NCBI RefSeq assembly: GCF_017831975.1
Contig: NZ_JAFDSS010000001.1
Location: forward strand, 3,534,001 to 3,598,000
Length of the DNA: 64,000 nucleotides
Reading direction: 5' to 3'
DNA from: Microbacterium terrae
Lineage (GTDB): Bacteria; Actinomycetota; Actinomycetes; Actinomycetales; Microbacteriaceae
The position numbers and the translations under genes are program-made. A model generated the notes under the pieces. The model searched no databases. It was not told the origin of the DNA and saw nothing but the letters and a program-made list of their open reading frames with translations. Below, one piece after another: positions 52,706 through 61,117 of this stretch (the first letter of the stretch is position 1; every line of letters begins with the position of its first letter).

Positions 52706-53719
52706 ATGGTCAACCATCGATACCTCGGCAGCAGCGGACTCAAAGTCTCGGAGATCACCTACGGCAACTGGGTGACGCACGCGTCGCAGGTCGGGAACGA
52801 CGCCGCGATCAAGACGGTGCACCGTGCGCTCGACCTCGGCATCACGAGCTTCGACACCGCCGACGCCTACGCCAACACGGCGGCCGAGTCGGTGCTCGGT
52901 GAGGCGCTGCGCGGTCAGCGCCGCGAGTCGCTCGAGATCTTCACCAAGGTCTACTGGCCCACCGGGCCCAAGGGGCCGAACGACACCGGGCTCAGCCGCA
53001 AGCACATCTTCGAGTCGATCAACGGGTCGCTCCAGCGTCTGGGCACCGACTACGTCGAGCTGTACCAGGCCCACCGCTACGACTACGAGACGCCCCTCGA
53101 GGAGACGATGCAGGCCTTCGCCGACGTCGTGCGGCAGGGCAAGGCGCTGTACATCGGCGTCTCGGAGTGGACGGCCGAGCAGCTGCGCGCCGGCGCCGCG
53201 CTCGCCAAGGAGCTGAAGTTCCAGCTGGTGTCCAACCAGCCCCAGTACTCCGCGCTGTGGCGCGTGATCGAGGGCAAGGTCGTGCCGACCTCGCAGGAGC
53301 TCGGCATCTCGCAGATCGTCTGGTCGCCGATGGCGCAGGGCGTGCTCACCGGCAAGTACCTGCCCGGCCAGCCCGTACCCGCGGGGTCCCGCGCGACCGA
53401 TGAGGCCGGCGGCGCCCGCTTCATCCAGGACTTCCTGCGCGATGAGGTGCTGACGGCCGTGCAGAAGCTGAAGCCCATCGCCGAGCAGGCGGGCATCACG
53501 GTGCCGCAGCTCGCGATCGCGTGGGTGCTGCACAACCCGAACGTCTCGGCGGCGCTGGTCGGCGCATCCCGCCCGGAGCAGCTCGACGACACCGTGAAGG
53601 CCTCGGGCATCGTCCTCGACGACGACACGAAGGCCGCGATCGACGAAGCCCTCGCCCCGGTCGCCGTGACCGACGTCGAGGAGACGTACTCGGTCTCGCC
53701 GAAGACCCGCGTGGTCTGA
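52706..53719 (+). CDS. Aldo/keto reductase
   Basis: 337 residues. The AKR catalytic tetrad is visible: Asp50 and Tyr55 in SFDTADAYANTAAESVLGEAL, Lys81 in EIFTKVYW, His123 in LYQAHRYD. The Kv-beta-like subgroup is suggested by RYLGSSGLKVSEITYGNW and QPQYSALWRVIEGKVVPTSQELGISQIVWSPMAQGVLTGKY. The C-terminal VSAALVGASRPEQLDDTVKA binds NADPH. It reduces aldehydes or ketones in the cytoplasm. The NUDIX gene begins seven bases after its stop. Confidence 0.93.
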   Translation: MVNHRYLGSSGLKVSEITYGNWVTHASQVGNDAAIKTVHRALDLGITSFDTADAYANTAAESVLGEALRGQRRESLEIFTKVYWPTGPKGPNDTGLSRKHIFESINGSLQRLGTDYVELYQAHRYDYETPLEETMQAFADVVRQGKALYIGVSEWTAEQLRAGAALAKELKFQLVSNQPQYSALWRVIEGKVVPTSQELGISQIVWSPMAQGVLTGKYLPGQPVPAGSRATDEAGGARFIQDFLRDEVLTAVQKLKPIAEQAGITVPQLAIAWVLHNPNVSAALVGASRPEQLDDTVKASGIVLDDDTKAAIDEALAPVAVTDVEETYSVSPKTRVV

Positions 53720-53726
53720 CACGTCG

Positions 53727-54200
53727 ATGGCCTCGAGCGCCGGCATCCTGCTCCACCGCTCCACCAGCGATGGACCGGAAGTGCTCATCGCCCACATGGG
53801 CGGGCCCTTCTGGGCGAACAAGGATGCCGGCGCCTGGTCGATCCCGAAAGGCGAGTTCGATCCCGCGGTCGAGCAGGCGACGGATGCCGCGCGGCGGGAG
53901 TTCCGTGAGGAGCTCGGCCTGGACCCGCCCTGCGGACCGTACCGCGAGCTCGGCACGTTCGCGTACGCGTCGGGCAAGCGGGTGACCGTCTTCGTCGCCG
54001 ATGGAGCGGGGTTCTCACTCGAGGGCGCCGTGTTCGGGGAGTTCGAGATGGAATGGCCGCCGCGGTCGGGACGGACCGCGTCGTTCCCCGAGGTCGATCG
54101 CGCCGAATGGATGCCGGTGGCCGCGGCTCGCGAGAGGCTCGTGAAGGGCCAGCGGCCCGCACTCGACGCCCTCGAGCGACTGCTCTCCTCCGACGACTGA
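53727..54200 (+). CDS. NUDIX hydrolase (COG4119 type)
   Basis: 157 residues. AGILLHRSTSDGPEVLIAHMGGPFWANKDAGAWSIPKGEFDPAVEQATDAARREFREELGLD is the COG4119-like start. The Nudix box is GEFDPAVEQATDAARREFREELGL, with one extra residue before the first Glu as usual for this subgroup. FASFAYASGKRV-type FAYASGKRVTVFVAD follows. It hydrolyses a nucleoside diphosphate linked to another moiety; substrate is unknown. It is seven bases behind the aldo/keto reductase gene. Confidence 0.9.
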   Translation: MASSAGILLHRSTSDGPEVLIAHMGGPFWANKDAGAWSIPKGEFDPAVEQATDAARREFREELGLDPPCGPYRELGTFAYASGKRVTVFVADGAGFSLEGAVFGEFEMEWPPRSGRTASFPEVDRAEWMPVAAARERLVKGQRPALDALERLLSSDD

Positions 54201-54258
54201 CCCCTCGCACTGGGCATTCACCCACCACTCGCTCAGGTGGCGTCCCTACGGTTGTCGG

Positions 54259-55842
54259 ATGTCTTTCTCCGCCCACCGCCCCGGCCGGTTCGGATCCGAC
54301 GGCCGCATCGAGTTCGAGGGGCCGGATGACGAGACCGAGGAGCTGTACCTCGACGACGTGCGCGCCGCGCAGACGGCCGACGGCCCCGAGGACCCCTATC
54401 CGCAGACGCGCGACCTGCTCGACGACGCGATCGCGATGAACCCCACGCAGCCCACCGCCGTGATCACGGAGCAGGTCGGCGAGTGGGGTTCGGTCGCCGA
54501 ACCCGCCGCGGTCGCCGAGCCTGTCGAGGCGCCTGCACCGGTCGCAGAGCCCGACCCGGTCGCAGAGCCTGTCGAGGCGCCCGCCGCCGCGGCCGCCGCC
54601 GAGAAGCCCGCCCGTCGCCGGAGGCCGCCGCGCGAACGCGGTTCGGCGAGTCGGCGTCTCGCCATCCTCGGCGGTGCCGATGGATCGGTGCTCGACGAGG
54701 TGCCCACCGAGACCCCGCGCTTCGTGCAGATGTTCTTCGTGCTCGCCGGCACCGCGCTGGTCTCGGCGATCTCGATGATGTTCGCCCTCACGACCGGTGT
54801 GCGCGTGGCGCTGGCGCTGGCCATCCCGCTCGCGATCGTGTGGGCGCTCATCATCTTCAACCTCGACCGCTTCCTCACCTCGACGATGCGCTCGACGCGC
54901 AACGTCTGGAAGCTCATCGCCCTGGCGATCCCGCGCGTGATCATGGCCGCGATCATCGGCATCGTCGTCGCCGAGCCCCTGGTGCTCCAGGTGTTCCACA
55001 ACGACATCGCGCGCGAAGTGACCACGACGAACCTCACCCAGGCGCAGGCCGATCAGGATGCCGTGACGAGCGGCCCCGAGAAGCTGGCGCTCGACGCCGC
55101 GAGCGAGCGGGTCGCCGCACTCGAGAATCAGGCGGCGAGCGGCGTGGTCGCGGGCGCGGACACCACGTCGGCGACGACGGCGGCGGCGCAGGCGACGGTC
55201 GACGACCTCACGACGAAGCTCGCCGACCAGCAGGCGGTCATCGACCAGGCTCGCGCGATCTACCAGTGCGAGCTGACGGGCGAGGGCGCCGATGCGGTCG
55301 ACGGATGCTCCGGGGTCGCGGGCGAGGGGGCGAGTTCGACGGCCGCCGAGGATCAGCTCGCCGCCGCTCAGACCGCATACGATGCGCTCGCCGCGAAGCT
55401 GACGACCGCCCAGGCGGAGCTCGCCGCGGCGCAGTCCGCCGGCACGGCCGCCACGAGCGCCTCGGAGTCGCTCAACAAGCAGCAGGCGGCCGATGAGCTG
55501 CCGGCGGCGCGCGAGCAGTACGAAGCGGCGCTCGCCGCGTACAACGCCCGCGCCTCCGATGTGGCTGGAGGCAACGCCGAGGCGGTGGGGCTCCTCAGCC
55601 AGATCACCGCGCTCGAGAGCCTGTCGCAGCGCGAGCCGGTGCTCGGGTGGGCGCACGGGCTGATCGCGGCGCTGTTCTTCATGATCGAGCTGCTGCCCGT
55701 GCTCGTGAAGGTGCTCACCAGCTACGGCGACCCGACGCTCTACGAGAAGGCCGATGCGCTTCGGCGCCAGGTCGCTCTCGACAAGGTCACGGCGCGCAGC
55801 TGGCGCGAGCGCGCGGCGATCGCGCAGGGCGGCGAGGCGTAG
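54259..55842 (+). CDS. DUF4407-domain membrane protein
   Basis: 527 residues. A disordered acidic/Pro N-terminus contains a VAEPVEAP duplication. From residue about 130 the DUF4407 pattern starts: SRRLAILGGADGSVLDEVPTETPRFVQMFFVLAGTALVSAISMMFALTTG, LALAIPLAIVWALIIFNLDRFLTSTMR, ALAIPRVIMAAIIGIVVAEPLVLQVFHNDI. A long Ala/Gln-rich coiled coil (about 265-450) follows, then LGWAHGLIAALFFMIELLPVLVKVL. Four membrane segments in all. Function is unknown. TACGGT six bases before the ATG suggests a leaderless mRNA. Confidence 0.9.
   Translation: MSFSAHRPGRFGSDGRIEFEGPDDETEELYLDDVRAAQTADGPEDPYPQTRDLLDDAIAMNPTQPTAVITEQVGEWGSVAEPAAVAEPVEAPAPVAEPDPVAEPVEAPAAAAAAEKPARRRRPPRERGSASRRLAILGGADGSVLDEVPTETPRFVQMFFVLAGTALVSAISMMFALTTGVRVALALAIPLAIVWALIIFNLDRFLTSTMRSTRNVWKLIALAIPRVIMAAIIGIVVAEPLVLQVFHNDIAREVTTTNLTQAQADQDAVTSGPEKLALDAASERVAALENQAASGVVAGADTTSATTAAAQATVDDLTTKLADQQAVIDQARAIYQCELTGEGADAVDGCSGVAGEGASSTAAEDQLAAAQTAYDALAAKLTTAQAELAAAQSAGTAATSASESLNKQQAADELPAAREQYEAALAAYNARASDVAGGNAEAVGLLSQITALESLSQREPVLGWAHGLIAALFFMIELLPVLVKVLTSYGDPTLYEKADALRRQVALDKVTARSWRERAAIAQGGEA
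54511..54585 (+). repeat. 48-base direct repeat encoding VAEPVEAPA
   Basis: GTCGCCGAGCCTGTCGAGGC at 54511 and GTCGCAGAGCCTGTCGAGGC at 54559 are nearly identical, 48 bases apart, inside the N-terminal part of the DUF4407 gene. GAGCCTGTCGAgG resembles the core of the dispersed element seen at 22205-22228, read in the PEPVEGP frame, so the tail may have grown from that element. Confidence 0.5.
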
Positions 55843-55857
55843 TCGATCTGCCGCGCC

Positions 55858-56391
55858 TCAGCGCTTCTTGACGGGGGCGGCCGAGACGTCGAGCTTCTCG
55901 TGCAGGCCGCCCAGCGACGACCAGGCGCTCGCGGTTCCGGATGCCGCGTGCACCGCGCCGCGCACGGCGCGCTCGTCGGCCCACTCGTTCAGCACGTGGC
56001 CGCGGTGGCCGCGGACGTGCTCGAGCACCACGTCGGGCAGGCCCGCGGCGCGTCGCGCGTCGCGCGCGGCCATGAGCTTCTCGAGGAGGTCGACGTTCTT
56101 CGCCGGGGCTCCGGTCGAGGTCTTCCAGCCGCGGCGGCGGTGGCCGTCCATCCACTTCTCGTACGTGTCGATCGCGTACTTCGAGTCGGCTTGCACGACG
56201 AGCTCGGCGACGGCCGGGTGATCCTCGATGGCCTTGAGGAGGCCCATCAGCTCGCCGACGTTGTTCGTACCGACGGGTATGGCGCCGGCTGCCCAGTGAC
56301 CGTCCTCGCCGACCCACGCCCAGCCGGTCGGTCCGGGGTTGCCCTTGCAGGCGCCGTCGGTGGCCACGGTGTAGCGGGAGGAATCGGTCAC
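55858..56391 (-). CDS. rnhA: Ribonuclease HI
   Basis: 177 residues. The four catalytic acids are in place: Asp12 (VATDGACKGNPGPTGWAWV), Glu47 (TNNVGELMGLLKAI), Asp69 (VVQADSKYAIDTYEKWMDGHRRRGWKT) and Asp139 (HVRGHRGHVLNEWADERA). It degrades the RNA strand of RNA-DNA hybrids. A short extra C-terminal tail (SSLGGLHEKLDVSAAPVKKR) follows. It overlaps the GbsR/MarR-type gene by four bases and is the last gene of the ABC exporter operon by position. Confidence 0.95.
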   Translation of the reverse strand: MTDSSRYTVATDGACKGNPGPTGWAWVGEDGHWAAGAIPVGTNNVGELMGLLKAIEDHPAVAELVVQADSKYAIDTYEKWMDGHRRRGWKTSTGAPAKNVDLLEKLMAARDARRAAGLPDVVLEHVRGHRGHVLNEWADERAVRGAVHAASGTASAWSSLGGLHEKLDVSAAPVKKR

Positions 56392-56873
56392 CGATCGAGG
56401 CTACCCGGGGCGGCGCGGCCTGCGCGCCACTCGTCGGCCAGTTCGGGCATGCGGGCGGCGAGGAAGCGCAGGAAGTCGGCGATCTCGCGGGCGCGCGCGG
56501 TCGAGGTCGGGGCATCCGTGTTCTCGTCGGCGATCTGCTCCATCTGCGACGCGAGCGCGGTGTAGAGCGGCGCGTTCGCGGCGATCATGCCCGCCCAGGC
56601 GTCGTCGACGAGGTCGTACCGGTCGCGGCGGTCACCGGCGCGGGAGAGGCGCTGGATGAACCGCATCGACACGAGGTACCGCACCGCGCCCGACACGGCG
56701 GCGGCGGAGACGCCGAGCCGATCGCCGAGCTCGGCGGCCGTGTAGCCGGCATCGGGCGACCCGACGAGCGCCATCATCACGCGCGCCGGCATCCGCGGCA
56801 TCCCGGCGGCGGCGAGCATCGCGGCGGCCTGCTCGGCGGCATCGACACCGGGGTGCTCCGTCTCGCTTCCCAT
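56388..56873 (-). CDS. GbsR/MarR-family winged-helix regulator
   Basis: 161 residues. AAAMLAAAGMPRMPARVMMALVGSPDAGYTAAELGDRLGVSAAAVSGAVRYLVSMRFIQRLSRAGDRRDRYDLVDDAWAGMI is the GbsR-like pattern, with the GMPRMPARVMMAL opening and winged helix. A C-terminal dimerisation helix follows. It lies 10 bases after the ABC permease stop, in the same operon, and an inverted repeat overlaps the operon promoter (59468-59483). It is therefore probably the autoregulator and repressor of the exporter. Confidence 0.88.
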   Translation of the reverse strand: MGSETEHPGVDAAEQAAAMLAAAGMPRMPARVMMALVGSPDAGYTAAELGDRLGVSAAAVSGAVRYLVSMRFIQRLSRAGDRRDRYDLVDDAWAGMIAANAPLYTALASQMEQIADENTDAPTSTARAREIADFLRFLAARMPELADEWRAGRAAPGSLDR

Positions 56874-56883
56874 CCCCTCGAAC

Positions 56884-58503
56884 CTATCCGCTGCCGGCGA
56901 GCTCGCGCCGCCGCATCAGCGCGAGCGACGCAGCCGCGCCGACGCCCACCGCCGCGATCAGCCACCACAGCCCCTGCAGGTCGACCTCGTCGCCCTGCAT
57001 CACCGGAGCGACCGCGATCGGCGAAAGGTCGGTGACCCAGTCCGGGAAACCGAAGATCGGGCCGAACAGCCCGAGCACCAGTCCGACGACCACGAGCGAC
57101 CACCCGAGCGCGATGGTGAGCCGGGGCGCGGCGACGAACACCACGGCGGTGACGGCGACGAAGACGGATGCCGCGGCCACCTGTCCGGCGGCGGTCACGA
57201 GCACGGTCTGCACGAGCTGCGCGTCGCCCTCCTGCGAGGCGAGGCCGAGCAGCGACCCGGCGGCGCCTGCGGCGATCACGGCGACGAGCCCGGCGAACGC
57301 GATCACGAGGTAGCCCGACAGCCAGCGCATCCGATCGACGACGGCGGCGAGCACCGGCTCCGCGGTGCCGTGAGCCTCCTCCTGCCGGGCGCGGCACACG
57401 ATCTGCACGCCGCAGCAGGCAGCCAGGATGCCGAGCATCGTGTAGAACGTGGTGATCGTCGCCTGCTCGATGTCACCGCCGCCTGAGATCTGGTCGAGGA
57501 TCTGCTCGATCGACGGGTTGTCGGCGCCGACCTCGGCGACGACGTTCGCGAGGGTCGTCGCAAGGATCCCGGTGAGGAGCCCGCCGACCGCCCAGCCCGC
57601 GACGCTCCCGCGCGTGAGGCGCCAGACGAGCCCCGTCGGGCTCGACAGGCTCGCGGGTGCGCTCGTGCGGCCGTGGCGCTCGGCGAGGAAGCTGCCTCCG
57701 AGGTCGCGCGCCGCCGTGAGGGCGATCGCCGCACCCGTGAGGATCGCGCCGAGGCTCAGGCACAGGGCGAGCGGCCACCACGTGTTCTCGTCGAACGCGC
57801 GGGTGTTCTCACCCCAGCCGAACGGCGACAGCCAGGCGAGCCACGAGCTCTCCATGCGGGTCAGGTCGTCGCTGGGCGTGCCGATGGCGTTGCCGATTCC
57901 GCACATCACGAAGGCGACCAGCAGCACCCACACCGACACCGAGTTGGCGCCGCGCGAGGTGCGCACCAGCTGCGCGGCGAACAGGCCGACCCCGAGGAAG
58001 GCGACGCCGACCGAGCCTGCCGCGACTCCGATGAGGACCGACCCCTCGGCGTCGCTCCCGGTGAGGAGGAAGGCGCCGGCGGTGAGTGCTGCCAGGAGCG
58101 CGTTCGCGAGGAGGCCGTGCAGTGCGGTCGCCACGATCGGCGCGGTGCGACCAGCTGGGGTGGCCGACACCAGTTCGGCCCGCCCGGGCTCCTCCTCGCC
58201 GCGCGTGTGCCGCACCGCGAGGAAGGTGCTCATGAACGCGGCGAGCATCGCGAGCCACGGGAAGATCAGGAACGCCATCACCGCGCTCTGCGTGACCCCT
58301 GACGGGAGCCCGCGGAAGAGGAGGATGACGGGGTTCGCGAGCGCTGTCGCGATGAGGGCCGACCGCTCCTGCTCGGTGCCGAAGGACTCGGCGACGCCGG
58401 TGTACGACAGGTAGGCGAGCGCCGCCGTGCCGAGGATCCACAGGGCGAGCTGCCGCCAGTCGCGGCGGAGGCGCTGGCCGAGGAGCGTGCCGACGGTGCT
58501 CAT
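56884..58503 (-). CDS. ABC exporter permease, large (ABC-2/antibiotic exporter type)
   Basis: 539 residues from the ATG at 58503, overlapping the ATPase gene by four bases. Twelve hydrophobic segments arranged as two six-helix halves can be followed, for example LALWILGTAALAYLSYTG, VMAFLIFPWLAMLAAFMSTFLAVRHTRGEEEPGRAELVSATP, GSVAGWAVGGLLTGILATTLANVV and ITTFYTMLGILAACCGVQIVCRARQEEAHGTAEPVLAAVV. The paired RHTRGEEEPGRAELVSA and CRARQEEAHGTAEPVLA loops are those of TetA/TetB-like (StrV-W type) actinobacterial exporters. It probably exports a lipophilic drug or peptide. Confidence 0.9.
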   Translation of the reverse strand: MSTVGTLLGQRLRRDWRQLALWILGTAALAYLSYTGVAESFGTEQERSALIATALANPVILLFRGLPSGVTQSAVMAFLIFPWLAMLAAFMSTFLAVRHTRGEEEPGRAELVSATPAGRTAPIVATALHGLLANALLAALTAGAFLLTGSDAEGSVLIGVAAGSVGVAFLGVGLFAAQLVRTSRGANSVSVWVLLVAFVMCGIGNAIGTPSDDLTRMESSWLAWLSPFGWGENTRAFDENTWWPLALCLSLGAILTGAAIALTAARDLGGSFLAERHGRTSAPASLSSPTGLVWRLTRGSVAGWAVGGLLTGILATTLANVVAEVGADNPSIEQILDQISGGGDIEQATITTFYTMLGILAACCGVQIVCRARQEEAHGTAEPVLAAVVDRMRWLSGYLVIAFAGLVAVIAAGAAGSLLGLASQEGDAQLVQTVLVTAAGQVAAASVFVAVTAVVFVAAPRLTIALGWSLVVVGLVLGLFGPIFGFPDWVTDLSPIAVAPVMQGDEVDLQGLWWLIAAVGVGAAASLALMRRRELAGSG

Positions 58504-59447
58504 CGCCGGTCGCTCCGCAGGGCCGCACGGCCGTTGCCCTCGAGTTCGGCGATGTCGTCGCCGTAGTGGCGCAGGAACAGCTCCTCGAGCGACGGCGGCG
58601 CGATGCGCAGACCCTCGACGCCGCGGCGGCCGAGATCGGGGAGGAGCGCGGCCACCTGGTCGGAGTCGACGGTGAACCGCACGCGGCCCTCTTCGGCGAG
58701 CACATCGTGCGCGCCGGGCAGCGACGCCGCTGCCGCGGCATCCGTGCCGGCGAACGACACCTCGGTGCGGGTGAGGTGACGCAGGTCGGCGAGGGTGCCC
58801 GACTCGATGATGCGGCCCGCGCGGATGATCGATACCCGATCGCAGAGCTGCTCGACCTCCGACATGATGTGGCTCGACAGCAGCACCGTCGAGCCCGCGT
58901 GCCGCACGCGTGCGACCTCGCGACGGAACATCACGTCCATGAGCGGGTCGAGACCGCTCGTGGGCTCGTCGAAGATGTACAGGTCGGCGGGGAGCGCGAA
59001 CGCCGAGATGAGCGCGACCTTCTGTCGGTTGCCCTTGGAGTACGCACGCCCCTTCTTGCGCGGATCGAACTGGAAGGCCTCCATCAGACGGGCCTTCTCG
59101 CGTGTGTACGCGCCGTCGCGCCGCGGCGCGCCGCGCAGGCGCCCCAGCAGGTCGATCGCCTCCCCGCCGGAGAGGTTCGGCCACACGCTGACGTCGCCGG
59201 GGATGTACGAGACGCGTTTGTGGATCGCGACCGCGTCACGCCAGGGATGGAGGCCGAAGACGGATGCCTCACCCGAGGTGGCTCGCGCCAGCCCCAGCAG
59301 CACGCGGATCGTGGTTGATTTGCCGGCACCGTTCGGACCGAGGAAGCCGTGCACCTGCCCGGCTTCGACGTCGAGATCGAGTCCGTCGAGGGCGTGGACC
59401 CGCCCGTAGTGCTTGGTGAGCCCGGCCGTGTGGATGACTGTGGTCAT
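58500..59447 (-). CDS. ABC exporter ATPase
   Basis: 315 residues. Walker A is GPNGAGKSTT; the Q-loop region is YIPGDVSVWPNLSGGEAIDLLGRLRG. Signature YSKGNRQKVALISAFALPADLYIFDEPTSGLDPLMD has SKGN in place of SSGGQ, as in this exporter subfamily. SSHIMSEVEQLCDRVSIIRAGRIIESGTL carries the H-loop. The C-terminus ends PPSLEELFLRHYGDD. It starts seven bases after a TACGCT -10, probably leaderless, and is the first gene of the operon ATPase-permease-regulator-rnhA. Confidence 0.94.
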   Translation of the reverse strand: MTTVIHTAGLTKHYGRVHALDGLDLDVEAGQVHGFLGPNGAGKSTTIRVLLGLARATSGEASVFGLHPWRDAVAIHKRVSYIPGDVSVWPNLSGGEAIDLLGRLRGAPRRDGAYTREKARLMEAFQFDPRKKGRAYSKGNRQKVALISAFALPADLYIFDEPTSGLDPLMDVMFRREVARVRHAGSTVLLSSHIMSEVEQLCDRVSIIRAGRIIESGTLADLRHLTRTEVSFAGTDAAAAASLPGAHDVLAEEGRVRFTVDSDQVAALLPDLGRRGVEGLRIAPPSLEELFLRHYGDDIAELEGNGRAALRSDRR

Positions 59448-59454
59448 GCGCCGG

Positions 59455-59483
59455 AGCGTACGCCCGTTTCACGAATTTGTGAA
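59455..59483 (-). promoter_or_regulatory. Exporter promoter with overlapping operator
   Basis: On the minus strand: TTCACA (59483-59478), a 17-base spacer, TACGCT (59460-59455), then seven bases to the ATPase ATG at 59447, predicting a leaderless mRNA. The imperfect palindrome TTCACGAATTTGTGAA (59468-59483, seven of eight pairs) covers the -35 and spacer. It is placed exactly for repression by the operon's GbsR/MarR-type regulator. Confidence 0.65.
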
Positions 59484-59502
59484 TACTGTGCAGCGAACGG
59501 TC

Positions 59503-61116
59503 TCAGTCCGCGTCTCGCTCGAGCACGAAGTAGAACTCGCGCCCCTCGTCGGCGGTGTTCTTGCCGCCCATCACGCCGAGGACGGCGTCGGGGGTGATCC
59601 GGGTGAAGCTGTCGACGATCGGCAGCGCGTCGTACACCATCGCCACGGTCAGCACCCCGTCGCGCTCGATGCGCCAGAGGGAGGCGCCGCCGTGCGAGAA
59701 CGTCTCGTCGGCGACGAGTTCCCCGTCGCCGGTGCGCACGACGATGGGGTCGACCTCCGAGTCGGAGTGGAACCGCTTGCCGTACCAGCCCGAGCGGGCG
59801 AGCATCCGCTCCGCGCGATGACCGGTCGTCACCGCCCAGCCGCGCCAGAGCCCGCGCAGTTCCGCGGGCTCGACGGGTGGCAGCGAGCGCCACAGGCGAG
59901 CGAGGCCGGCGTCGTCGAGCGTGCGCGCGCGCAGCGTGAAGAGTAGACCGACGGGCTCGCCCGCGTCGGTCGGGCGGTCGGCGACCGGTGCGGATGCCGT
60001 GTCGGCGGCGCGGCGGGTGGCTTCGCTCGCAGCCTCCGGCGTGACGAGCACCGCCTTCACGGCGCGACCTGCGCGCGTGTCGTCGACGGCGCGCTCGATC
60101 TCGTCGAGCCCGTACGCGGTGACGATCCGCTCGACCGGCAGCAGCCCGGCGTGCCACAGGTCGACAAGCCGGGGGATGTCTCGCTGCACCACGGCGTCGC
60201 CCTCGATCACGCCCGTGATCGTGCGGCCCCAGAGAAGGCGCCCCTGGGCGATCGAGACGCGGTTGCTCCCCGGGCGCAGGGCCACCGTGGCGACGGTGCC
60301 GCGCGGGGCGAGCGCCGCGAGCGCGGCATCCGTCGTCTCCTGCGTGCCCACCGTGTCGATGACGTGACGCACCGGGCCGCCTGCGGCGATGGCCTCGGCG
60401 AGCCCGTCGGGGCCGACCGCGGCCGTGGCGCCGAGGTCGAGGGCGAGGTCGCGGCGGGCAGGCAGCGGATCCGACACGATGATCGACCGGCATCCGCTCG
60501 CGCGCGCCGCCATCACAGCCGAGAGGCCGACGGCGCCGGCCCCGATCACGACGAGGTCATCGCCCGCGGTCGGCGACAGCACGTTGAGCACCGTCGCCGC
60601 GCCGGTGAGCACACCGCAGCCGAGCGGAGCGGCGACCGTGGCGGGCACGTCGGCAGGGATCGGCACGGTGTTCGACTCGTGGGCGAGCACGCGCGTCGCC
60701 CACGACGACTGCCGCATGAAACCGGCGTTCAGCGCCTCGCCGGTCGCCTCGACCGCCATCGCCCCGGTCTCGGGACTGTGGTTGAGAGAGCCGAACAGCT
60801 CGCAGTAGGCCGGATGACCGCTGCGGCAGGCGGCGCAGGTGCCGCACGACGCGAAGCTCAGCACCACGCGATCGCCCGGATGCACGCGGGTGACGCCCTC
60901 GCCGACGGCTTCGACGATGCCCGCGCCCTCGTGTCCGAACACCGCGGGGAAGGGGTACCCGATGCCGCCGTCGATGGCGACGAGGTCGGTGTGGCAGACG
61001 CCGGAGGCGAGGACCCGCACCAGGACCTCGCCCGCCCGCGGGGGCGACACCGAGACGCTCTCGAGTACGGGCGCCCCGCCGCGACCGCGGACGATCGCGG
61101 CGACATCCGCTCCCAT
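59503..61116 (-). CDS. Zinc alcohol dehydrogenase fused to GXWXG/DUF4334 module
   Basis: 537 residues from the ATG at 61116. Residues 1-370 are a zinc MDR dehydrogenase: catalytic zinc ligands Cys41 (GVCHTD) and His62 (FGHEGAGIVEAVG), structural zinc cysteines 91, 94, 97 and 105 (CGTCAACRSGHPAYC), and coenzyme motif VVIGAGAVGLSAV. After a linker, residues about 395-537 carry LFTLRARTLDDAGLARLWRSLPPVEPAELRGLWRGWAVTTGHRAERMLARSGWYGKRFHSDSEVDPIVV...SFTRITPDAVLGVMGGK. That matches GXWXG (GLWRG) plus DUF4334. The two modules are normally separate proteins. It follows the acyl-CoA synthetase gene by one base. Confidence 0.88.
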   Translation of the reverse strand: MGADVAAIVRGRGGAPVLESVSVSPPRAGEVLVRVLASGVCHTDLVAIDGGIGYPFPAVFGHEGAGIVEAVGEGVTRVHPGDRVVLSFASCGTCAACRSGHPAYCELFGSLNHSPETGAMAVEATGEALNAGFMRQSSWATRVLAHESNTVPIPADVPATVAAPLGCGVLTGAATVLNVLSPTAGDDLVVIGAGAVGLSAVMAARASGCRSIIVSDPLPARRDLALDLGATAAVGPDGLAEAIAAGGPVRHVIDTVGTQETTDAALAALAPRGTVATVALRPGSNRVSIAQGRLLWGRTITGVIEGDAVVQRDIPRLVDLWHAGLLPVERIVTAYGLDEIERAVDDTRAGRAVKAVLVTPEAASEATRRAADTASAPVADRPTDAGEPVGLLFTLRARTLDDAGLARLWRSLPPVEPAELRGLWRGWAVTTGHRAERMLARSGWYGKRFHSDSEVDPIVVRTGDGELVADETFSHGGASLWRIERDGVLTVAMVYDALPIVDSFTRITPDAVLGVMGGKNTADEGREFYFVLERDAD

Positions 61117-61117
61117 G

